Origin: Nereocystis luetkeana
Lineage: Eukaryota; Sar; Phaeophyceae; Laminariales; Laminariaceae
Length of the DNA stretch: 64,000 bases
Direction of reading: 5' to 3'
NCBI GenBank assembly: GCA_031213475.1
Contig: JARUPZ010000018.1
Location: 1,302,001-1,366,000, forward strand
Both the position numbers and the translations under genes were made by a program. Shown here piece by piece: positions 55,689 to 64,000 of this stretch (position 1 is the first letter of the stretch; the number at the start of each line of letters is the position of its first letter). The notes below the pieces were generated by a model. That model did not search any database, had not been told where the DNA came from, and saw nothing but the letters and a program-made list of their open reading frames with translations.

Positions 55689-58600
55689 TTGTCTGCCTGT
55701 CTGTTTCGTTTCCTCCTGAACCTGTAAAAACACGAATACAAACGTGGAAAATGGGGATATTTCATATTGTAGTCGTGTTTTTCTTGTTCCGCTGACAGCA
55801 ACGACAATGCCAAGCCAGCAGCCACGTGAGGCGTCAGACGCAAATACGGAAATGTCTGGTGCCTGGAAATACGTATCTGGTGCCGATGTACCAGTCTGTC
55901 CGTAAGTGCAAGAATCGTTGGGATATCAATGTGAGCACCCGAACGGCTCTTAGACAAGGCATACCTGGTACGTTTGACGTGAGACAGAACGGGTTGGACG
56001 TACTTCGCCAGACATGGACACAATATGACAGTATGTGATAATGAAGACGTGCCGCTCTTCACGGCACTGTGGTACGACGTGAGACACACGATTCTGTCCG
56101 AACATGTAAAAATACCGTACCAGGTATGTTGTATACTTTATAAAGATATGAATGGCCAAAGCGGCCAAAGGCTCTTTGTGTTTCCGGGTTAATGTTGGAT
56201 ATCGTCATCGAAAGTTGGATATATCAGGGTATCGAAGTTTCGATATATCGTATGTCGAAAGATCGGATTCGAACGTGTTGCGCCTTCCATCCCCCCGTGG
56301 CATCCCCGCAATTTTTACGCAGATGCTACACAAAAAAAAATACATACCTGATACCCTGGTATCTAATATCGAGATCGTATCGATTGCGTCATTGGTTTTG
56401 CCTATCGATATCACATGGGACTCGATTATCGTTCCGCATTCCACACCATTCCGAGCAATAAGGCGTACCAGGTGCATGGTACCAGGTACCAGTAAGACGC
56501 AAAACGCATTACACCAGGTACTTGGTACAGCAAACGTTATTTTAGACACTACTGTCGATGCTTAACTGGGTTGGACCATTTTTGTCCGTGCGGAGCGCGG
56601 CGATGAGGCTACGTACAGCCCAACGACCTAGCCCAATTGTGCCGCAGTAGCATCAGTGCGAGACAGGGAACAGGGGCTTCGGGGAGCCTGACTAGTTTTT
56701 TTCCCCCGTTTTGGCGTGAAGAAGGTGCTTGGTCCAACACTATTTGAATTTTGCGTGGCATGGCCATGGTACCACCCATGGCATACCATGGCACCCCCAC
56801 GGCATCCCGTGGTGTGGCATAGTATTTCATGGCACGACGTGGGGGGTGCTGTGGCATGCCACGGGTGATACCATCGCAACCCCCGCGGCAATCGCCACGG
56901 CACTCCGTGGTAACCCCACGGAATGTCATGGCAACCCCCACGGCACCCCAATGTTCACGGCACCTAGGTTGGGGTTAGGGTTAGGGTTGGGCTTAGGGTT
57001 ACGCAGTAGGGTTCCATGGTATGCCGTGGGGGTCCGTGGAGGGTTCGGTGTTATGCCGTGGAAGGTGCCGTGGAAGGTTTTGCCGCAGGTGGTGCCACGG
57101 CATGCCACGGCATGTCGTGAAAAAGGACAATAATGTATATCCCCCAGAAGGTGGCACGTTGGCGTTGAGACGAGATTGTTTTGCTTTATTTTATTTGTAT
57201 GCGATCGAGTCTTGCGGGAACCGGTTAGTCACAGCATCTCGAATACGGCTTTGTTGTCGAAGGTCCCGAGCACGCGAGCAAAAGTGCCGTCTGATTGTCG
57301 CTTGCTGCCGATATTTTGTGTGCGGTTCGGTTGGTCTAGCCGTTAGAAGCGTTCATTGTACGCTCGAGTGATGCCGAATGAGGATGCCGGCATCGCACCG
57401 AAATGGCGTAGAACACGCGGGCAAAGCGTGTGCGCGTCAGAATGTGCAGCTGTTCGTGCGTGTGTCTCGTGTGCTCATGTTTGTGTTTGTATGCGTCGTC
57501 TAAGTGTGTTGCCTGCTTCCGCCGACGTATAAGGTGTACGCGTGTGGTTGCGCACGGTCATGTTACGCGATCATGTTAAGAGTGTTTGTGAGCATACGTG
57601 TGTGCGAGTGCGTGCGTGTGTCCGCATCGACCGCTCCCTTCGGCTACCCTTTAACCAACACCGTGTCGTTCTACCCGGTCGCATCGCAACTGCCGGCGCT
57701 GCGTCTTGCGCTGCTCCTGCTGCTTCTGCTGCTGCTTCTGCTGCTGTTTCTGCTGCTTCTTCTGCTGCCGCTTCTGTTGCTGCTGCTGCTGCTGCTGCTG
57801 CCGGCGTGACTCTGGGGCGCTGACGCCCCCCCTTCAGCGACCTCCGGTTCGACGTTTTCCGTGCGAGCGGCGCTGGTGGGCAGCACGTCAACACCACGGA
57901 GAGCGCCGTGCGTGTCACGCACGTGCCCACAGGCATCACCGCGTCCATTCAGGTGCACGGTCGAAATCGACAACTAACTGCTGCCCTGTTGGCCCGCACC
58001 GGAGCAGTGTTAAGGCGTCCTGGTACCGTGTGTGTGTGATGCTGTTCCCGAATAACGTGATTTGCGAGAGGGGCACACGGTGTAGCGCTGTGTTGTGCTG
58101 TGCTGTGCTATGCTGTGCTATGCTGCCTCGGCAGTCACCCGCTCGTAGTCGCAAAGTGTGCTTGCAAGACACGCGATGGAGACAATGGACAGCACAGGCG
58201 GTGCAATGCGCTTCGTGTGCTGGGTTGTGGGTGGTGCTTGAGACCGCCTGTGCAAAGAGCTATGAATGGGTGCGCAGCTCGAGTTGTCGCTTTTTTAGAT
58301 GCAATCCAGCCGATCAGACATGCACGAAAATGTGCCCATGATGCTGTTGGTAGCTTGCCTGCAAGACGCTGGACGTGTCATTTACCAAGAAACCTGGCAG
58401 TGATGAGGTGGGGGAAGTACCGCGCGTGCGGTAAGTGAGCCACTGCCGGTACAGGTGTTGTCGTGCTGACAAGCAGCTATTAATATTGCTAGAATCGACC
58501 AATGACAGCGACGAGTTGTTGCAGGTACGGAAGGCTGGCTAGTTGCGTGGGTGCCGACCGAGGCGGTCAGCCAGTCAGCATACGTAATCGATCATTTCTC

Positions 58601-60125
58601 GGTTCGGCTCGGTTCGGTTCGGTTCGGTTCGGTTCGGTTCGGTTCGGTTCGCTCTGGTTCGGCCTGGTTGGGTTCCATTCGGTTCCAGTTCGGCTTGGTT
58701 CGGTTCAGTTTAGGTAGGTTCGGTTTAGTTCGGTTCCGTCCAGTTCGACTCGGTTCGGTGCGGCTCGGTTCGGTACACGACAAGACGGGACGGGACGAGA
58801 CGATACGTTTAAGGAAGGCTGCCGCTGGCATCTTGGTGTCTTCTCTGTTATACTAATCCGCCCACTGTCACGCCGTGCTGCGCGTCTCCTCGCCTGCACC
58901 CCCGCCCCGCCACGTTTCAGGACGAGCGCACGCAGCACACCAACAGGGAGAAGGCCCTCAAGGTGTTGCGATCAAGGTGCCACCCGACAGCCGCGCGCTC
59001 TTTGTCGTAAATGTAGAGGGTGAACATCTGCTCTCTTTTTGCGCGTTGTGGACACAGACCCCACGCTACGATAGGGATTTTACGTGATTGTAGTGTGGCC
59101 AAAACATTTACCACTGATGGGGCGCCCAGTATCGTGGGGTCCGATACATGCTTCCAAGTATATTTTTTACATTATTCGTTAGACACCAAATCAATGGGAG
59201 TGTGTATCGGGCGTAGCGTGTATCCTAGTAGTTTGTTTGATCATAAACTCGGATGTTGGAGCTCCTAAAGTGGGTAAGTCTCAGAAAAACAGAAAAATTA
59301 GTTGGTACCCTACCGTGCACGAGTCCGTAACATGCCGTTTCTGAGACGAGTTGCTGGAGCTCTAGAGCAGAAGTACTTACTCGTCCTCTGCTATGTACCT
59401 CTCGGCGCCGATGCTTTGGTATTTCGTCGGTGGTGTGATATCCACCTGGTGTAATCTCGGGCCGCGCCCTTGTTGGTCGTCCTTCATTCAATCTCAGCTC
59501 TGCAATCCAAATTCACCATTGGACGACCGGGACGTGAAATGCTCCGCCCTATGGGCGTCTTAAACGAGCTTCGTCTTACTTACATGCATGCATTCGGTTG
59601 CGTCCTTCGTCCTCCGGCATCACCTTTTTGCTCTTCGCTTGTTTCCCTCAGGGTTTTCGAGGTCAAGCGCCAGGAGCGCGCACGGGAGGAGGCAGCCGTG
59701 CGAGCCTCCGCGGTCGGCACCGGAGACCGTTCTGAGAGGATACGCACGTACAATTTTCCCCAGGTGAGCTTAACTAGAGAACGTTCGTTGGCATGCATGA
59801 GCCTCTTGTGACGGAAAATAAGAGGGTTGTGTGTGCGTCCTCGTTTTTGCTTGTATTGGGCCTGTGTGACCGATGCCCCCCACCCCCCCACCCCGCTAAT
59901 CCCACCCCCGCGCGGCTCCTCGCGCGTGCTTTCACCGCCCTTCCCGACCATGTTGCATTTTGTTGGAAACAGGACCGTATTACCGACCACCGCGCGAACG
60001 TTTCCCGGCATGGATGGGAGGCGATGATGCGGGGCGAGCTTCTCGACACGTTCCTGGACGCTCTCAGACAAAGGAGCCGGACTGAGCAGCTTAAGCTCGC
60101 CGGTCTCGGCGACGCCCCGAACTGA
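50539..60125 (+). CDS. prfA: Organellar peptide chain release factor 1 family protein, ten exons
   Basis: Exons: 50539-50720, 51813-51966, 52589-52722, 53740-53903, 54179-54258, 55516-55616, 57838-57952, 58921-58976, 59652-59763, 59973-60125 (stop). All phases agree; about 416 residues. The start [20 protein letters not shown] fits a mitochondrial transit peptide; an upstream in-frame ATG at 50452 is possible. Then come the RF1 N-terminal helices ([12 protein letters not shown]), SGSGGDEAA (172-180), GGYREA, GVHRVQRVP, the GAGGQ loop (283-287) that triggers peptidyl-tRNA hydrolysis in the ribosome, and [12 protein letters not shown] with ITDHR near the end. The exon 4 donor must be GC (CAG|GCGAGC) to rebuild GGY. 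Oddity: where RF1 proteins have the PxT stop-codon reader, residues 243-251 read PSNSARLHT, two residues short and without that Thr. So it belongs to the RF1 family with high confidence, but how it reads UAA and UAG is open. Confidence 0.95.
51321..51410. repeat. Repeat family B, best-preserved copy
   Basis: Left arm CACTCTGTCCCGAAATATAAGGATCGTTTTG and right arm CAAAAACCTCCTTATATTTCGACACAAAGTAG are near reverse complements, giving a non-coding hairpin element of about 90 bp. It lies in the first intron of the release factor gene. Confidence 0.75.
52740..52856 (+). repeat. ACCAT pentanucleotide repeat
   Basis: Tandem CCATA and CCGTA units (ACCATACCATACCGTACC). Right after the donor that ends the exon at 52722. 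Intronic. Confidence 0.9.
55369..55399 (+). repeat. CAG trinucleotide microsatellite
   Basis: About ten CAG units in the intron before the exon at 55516. Not coding in the release factor model. Confidence 0.9.
55656..55708 (+). repeat. CTGT tetranucleotide microsatellite
   Basis: Tandem CTGTCTGT units with two variants, about 40 bases after the donor at 55616. Intronic. Confidence 0.9.
56750..57125. repeat. Palindrome-rich CCATGGCA / CCACGGCA array
   Basis: Many short units built on CATGGCA, CCACGGCA, GCCGTGG and GCATGCC, which pair with each other in both directions. The left half favours CCCACGGCA and the right half GCCGTGGAAGG, so the whole block can fold back on itself. The telomere-like tract sits near its middle. 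Confidence 0.8.
56968..57001 (+). repeat. Interstitial telomere-like repeat (TTAGGG)
   Basis: About five units: GTTGGGG, then TTAGGG twice, then TTGGGC and TTAGGGTT. It lies in the 2.2-kb intron between the exons ending at 55616 and starting at 57838. Confidence 0.85.
57706..57803 (+). repeat. CTG/CTT trinucleotide microsatellite
   Basis: CTGCTTCTG units grade into pure CTG. It ends about 35 bases before the acceptor of the GGQ-coding exon and serves as part of its pyrimidine-rich tract. Confidence 0.9.
58598..58780 (+). repeat. GGTTC pentanucleotide repeat
   Basis: Starts as pure GGTTC units and drifts to the right. Intronic, between the exons ending at 57952 and starting at 58921. Confidence 0.9.
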
Positions 60126-61286
60126 ATTCGTACCGGCGGCCACGACGTAACCATCGTTGGTCACAATTAACGCTAAAGTAAAAGCAGAGGTGGCATCATG
60201 CCCAAGTGGGTTGGGTACTGTTAGTAGAGGCGGTCTAGACTAAAGTTCAGTTCAGGGCACAGCGTCCATTCTTGAGGGTTTGTTTCAGGCACGCGAAATC
60301 AACTAACGAACGGCGCGCGGCGGTGGCGTTTCTTCTGTCCTTTTCTTGGAACCATATAGAGTCGGATACATACTCGTACGAGTAGTGTGATTAGGCGAGA
60401 CGGATAACGGTTCGTAAAAAATTGTTTTGTTTTCTCTCGGGGATGTGCAAGTTACGCGCACAGGTGTTTGCTGGGGGGTGAACGCAAGGCGGCCAAAATT
60501 GCCGAGGCTTTGTTTACGTACAAGGCGCGAAAAGAGCAAAGCGCGAACTGCGCGAAGCAGCGATAAAACGCGTCTGACCCGTGGGCACTCCTGTTGCACT
60601 GTGGCACGCAGCACGAAGAAAAATTAGGAGTCAGGGCAAATCATAGTATCCGTGGAGATGGAAGGGCGGCGGCGCAGGGTGCCTATTATCCACACCGTCC
60701 AAAGGCGCCCCTTTGCTGCAACCAATCAATGTTCTTAGATTGCAAGGTTTGATTTTCAAGTATGCACTACAGCGCAACGCCCAAGGGCTTGCTCGCGATC
60801 CAACAGACTTGAGAGCATAGGCGCGCGGTACAGGAGCGTCCGACATCTACATTACAAAAAAAGGCGTTCGTGAGGGAGGACGGCTCGCCGCAGCCGGACA
60901 GCCGTTGCGTCACGAAAAATCACCTGCCTGACTTTCGATGCACCACAAAAACACAAAAAATGGAAACAATCCTGCTGCAGACAGAACGACAGCGTACTGC
61001 TTTCTTTATAACACAGCAGTACGAGTAGTATGCAGCGCGCTTTCTCTCAGGACGTCAAGCTCGAACATAAATTGCGTGCAAACGTGCCGATACCATCTAC
61101 CAACGTTACGAACTGCAGCGGGGCTTTTGCCCGCCACCCCATCTAATAAATACAACTTTCCTCCCCTTTCCGCCCGGCAGAAAACAAGGACAGACAGACC
61201 CCTGAAAAAAACCAAATATACTATGGGATGTCCTACTGCATCGCGAAGTCGTCCCAGCGATCAGCATTACAAAACCGCCCTTTTAG
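60126..61286. other. Convergent intergenic region
   Basis: Between the stop codons of the release factor gene (plus) and the membrane protein gene (minus). It must hold both 3' UTRs and poly-A sites. I see AATAAA within ATCTAATAAATACA at 61144 on the plus strand, which is over 1 kb from the release factor stop. A minus-strand open frame at 60631-60846 has ordinary composition but no recognisable content. Confidence 0.5.
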
Positions 61287-63451
61287 TCACACCAGCGCCT
61301 GGTGACCCGGTCGCTGGACATCCAACACCTCTGAGTCTTGCCCGGCAACGGTTCTCCCTCTGGGACCCCGGCCTCTCGCGCCCTCCTCCTCGGCACTACC
61401 GCCGCCCACCCCGCTACCCAAACCCCACCCCCGCCTCCTGTGCAGGTTCGCCTCCCCAGTACGTAACGGGGGCGGCCTACTCCTGCCCGTGAGCGGAAGC
61501 GGGACCATGTCCACGCCAGAGCGATCGATGGTAGAGCCCTGCGACCGCGTGGGCAAGTCGCCGCCACTGCTGCCGCCGCCATCTAGGCCATCGTTCCCAC
61601 AGTTGCAACACCGGCTGCACCCGCTATCTGCGACCCCGGGCGTGCCCCGGCGTCCGCCCACCCCCGCGCCTCCTCCTCCGCACTCGCAGGTGCACCCGCA
61701 GCTACTGTCTTTAATGTCGCTGCCGCTGCTCGCCGCGGCCGCGTCATCGCTGCTACTTCCCCCTCGACAGTCGTCGTCACGGCACAGGAGGGAGCGCAGC
61801 GCGCAGCGCCCGAAGAACGGGCTGGACTCGTCCTCCTCGTCTTCGTCGTCCCAGTCGCTGTCCGAGTCGTCCGAGTCGTCGTCCAGCTCGAACCAACGAT
61901 TCCGGCGAGCGCCGATGCCACCGCCGCCGCCACCGTGGTCCGCACCGCCGCCGCTACGACCACCGACTCCGCTGCCGTCCTCGTCGTCGTCGATGCTCTC
62001 CTCACCCTCGGCGCTGGGCAATGGCCCGACGGTTTGCACGGTGTCGCGGCCGTACTCGCCTAAGAGAGACAGAGAGCGAGAGAGAGGCACACATAAGCAA
62101 CGGAAGAAAAATATAACTATATACCAGATAGAAATACGTGTAGAGGGAGAAATAAAGCGACACAGAGATAGAAATCGAGAGTCAGAAAGAAAATTAATCA
62201 AAGAAAACGCAAATAAGAAAAATACGAAGACACATGGAAACAACGAAAACACAAGAGAGAGAGAAACATGGCCGGCAAAGCACCAACAACAGCGTGAAAA
62301 ATGGTGAGCGTCGGAGCGGTTCAGACAACAACTGTTGCGCGACTTTGCGGCTGAGGGAATATATACAACACGGCCCGAGCCCTCTGGCGCCCTCGACAGG
62401 CAGAGCAAGGCGCTTACCCTACCCTTCTTGGACTACAAAAGCACTCGTTCAGCGGTCGACGGAAAAAACAGACGCGCCTGGAGACCGCAACTTCTCACAA
62501 CACCCCGCAACACCCGCCTCTGCCTGCCTGCAGCAGCGGCAACACCGTAACCTACGCACCATCATAAACGCTGTCCCACTTCTTGCTGCGCCGGGAGGAG
62601 CACGCGCCGTACACGGCGACGGCCAGACATGTGGTCCCCACCGCCATGAGGATCATGACGAGGTCGGACGCGATGCCCTTCACGTTCAAGGGGGGAAGCT
62701 CGTACGTGCCCGGCGAGACGTCGATCGACGATGGTATGAGCTTGCGGGTCCACGTGCCTTGCGTGCGGAAGGAGCTCGTGTCCGAACCCGCCTGCGTTTT
62801 TTGTTTTTTTAAGCCGAACGAGACGAGGGAACCAGGGCCAGCAGAGCAGAGAACCAGGTTATGCATATCACCGAAAACAAGAGCAAAAAAAAAAAACATC
62901 CATAAAACCTAAAAAAAAAGAAAAAAGAAAGCAAAACACGAAAAGAGAAAAAGGCAAGCCAAACAAACAACAGGGCCATTTCACAAATCAAGAGGAAGGA
63001 CAAACGCCGCAACGCCACCCACCACCACCGAGACAGCTATCTGTGAGTTCGAATCTAGACCTTACAAACAAATGCATCATGCTGGTAGCGGCGGATGTTG
63101 CGACCGACAACCGCTGCGCGGGTTGCGCGACAGCCACCTCTTTTCCAATTTTAAGAGGCATCGATAACGAGCGGGGCCGGGTCGGTCAAGACGGGCGGGG
63201 GGGGCACACGTGTACAGAGGAACCTATTTCGCCCACTTCACTTGATGCATCCCAGAAACATAAAACTCCCGTGGAACACTACAGTACAGTATCAGCATCC
63301 GTGCTCTTAAGCGATGGAAACAGCGCGTAAACCGATCATGCAACGCGTGTAGGTAAAAGGGGCGGGGCGTCACCTGGAGAAAAAGCTGCTCTCTGAGATT
63401 TTCGATTGTTTGGTCGGACCCGCTTTTCCCGGGAGCGATAATGAACCGCAC
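61287..63451 (-). CDS. 3' part of a gene for a single-pass membrane protein with an acidic tail
   Basis: Exons on the minus strand, right to left: 63451-63374, 62791-62560, 62059-61287 (stop); all GT-AG and in phase. The gene continues upstream, probably beyond the right edge. The visible part starts VRFIIAPGKSGSDQTIENLR. A stretch ending SSIDVSPGTYELPPLNVKG is followed by one hydrophobic segment (IASDLVMILMAVGTTCLAVAVYG) and a basic stop-transfer patch (SSRRSKKWD). The tail of about 250 residues is first strongly acidic (DDDSDDSDSDWDDEDEEDE), then Gly/Ser-rich with a Cys cluster (CGCTCECGGGG, then CSRCCNCG), then Pro/Arg-rich. The layout suggests a type I membrane protein, N-terminus outside and acidic tail in the cytosol, but the topology is inferred. 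I do not recognise the family. The last 80 residues are low-complexity, so the true stop could differ. Confidence 0.6.
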
Positions 63452-63519
63452 CTGGCACAACACGCATAAACAGTGCAGAGGACAGGAGGAAACACAGAGT
63501 TACGTCAAGGAAATGGACG

Positions 63520-63570
63520 GGGGGGGCTACTCGATATCATGCATGGCCGTAATTGTGAGAGGGGGGGCGA
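63520..63570 (-). repeat. Poly-C-tailed repeat family D, minus-strand fragment
   Basis: On the minus strand this reads ACGGCCATGCATGATATCGA then GTAGCCCCCCC, the right end of the family with its C tail. A second minus-strand end fragment lies at about 16727-16765. Confidence 0.7.
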
Positions 63571-64000
63571 TAACCAAACACCAAAGAGGCTGCGGATAAA
63601 TAAGGGCCCATCCACATATATTGGGTTCCTTGTTTCCGGCTGAGCAGCCGCACGCAATGGGCACACAGTGCGAGCAACCATTGTACAGCCACGGTGGTGG
63701 TATACCGATGGGTGTTAAATACCCTGGCCCAAGGCGGTCTTGTCTAGCCCCCGCCGCCGCGCCGCCCCCTATTTGACTACCATAAGGCACATCCCACTGT
63801 ATATAGCTGCGTGGGCTCTCATCACCGATTGCTCGGCTTTTGTCGACAGCACGTCACGAAACAGGGGCTGCGCGACGGACGCCCTACGCTCGAGCGGCTA
63901 GCCGCGTAGAGTCAGACGCGCACACAAAGTTATACCTGGTAACACGTACACGCGCACGAGTACACACACACATGAACACAAAACACACAAAACCCAGACA
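63571..64000. other. Right edge, no gene called
   Basis: Expected to lie in an intron or upstream part of the membrane protein gene. I find no exon that joins in phase to the one starting at 63451. A TACCTGGTAA half palindrome occurs near 63934. Confidence 0.4.

Noticed and set aside
60631-60846. Minus-strand open frame of 71 codons
   Set aside because: Normal-looking composition but no start context, splice partners or recognisable motif; it lies in a convergent 3' region.

Overview
The window looks like nuclear DNA from a eukaryote, most likely a photosynthetic stramenopile of the brown-alga type. The supported genes are split into short exons (45-520 bp, apart from one 773-bp terminal exon) separated by long introns. 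Those introns are full of poly-C tracts, microsatellites and short interspersed repeats. Two gene products are organelle translation factors. A third product starts with a signal peptide that could lead into a plastid-targeting sequence. A Ty3/gypsy remnant carries an SPYW...DWEEL tail of the kind I associate with oomycete and brown-algal elements. The taxonomic call is inference. There is no bacterial-style operon, CRISPR array or defence island. One 100-base run of N (24850-24949) marks an assembly gap.

Layout, left to right. 1-4077 is mostly repeats, with a degenerate tRNA-like element at 1639-1712 and a possible first exon at 3432-3514. 4078-27590 (+) is a large gene for an unrecognised, mostly helical (coiled-coil) protein with an acidic stretch and a basic C-terminus; I trace 15 exons whose phases agree, apart from one apparent single-base insertion. 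27591-32291 is intergenic. 32292-34802 (-) is a two-exon gene resembling the GatC subunit of the organellar Glu-tRNA(Gln) amidotransferase. It shares a 284-bp divergent intergenic region with a ten-exon gene (35087-44192, +) for a class I SAM-dependent methyltransferase with an N-terminal signal peptide. 44193-50538 is intergenic and holds a broken minus-strand Ty3/gypsy pol, bracketed by a diverged direct repeat. 50539-60125 (+) is a ten-exon gene for an organellar class I peptide chain release factor (RF1 family). 61287 to beyond 63451 (-) is the 3' end of a gene for a single-pass membrane protein with a long acidic, Gly/Ser-rich tail; it converges on the RF1 gene.

The genes are not an operon. 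gatC and RF1 both serve organellar protein synthesis (making Gln-tRNA, and ending translation), and gatC may share a promoter region with the methyltransferase gene. The most interesting points are these: the RF1-like protein keeps the GGQ loop but lacks the PxT codon-reading tripeptide and is two residues short there; two introns appear to use the same CAG|GCGAGC (GC-AG) donor; a palindromic motif (TACCTGGTACCAGGTA and half sites) recurs across the window; and there are three or four families of short repeats, including nine copies of a ~110-bp MITE and a repeat that ends in poly-C.
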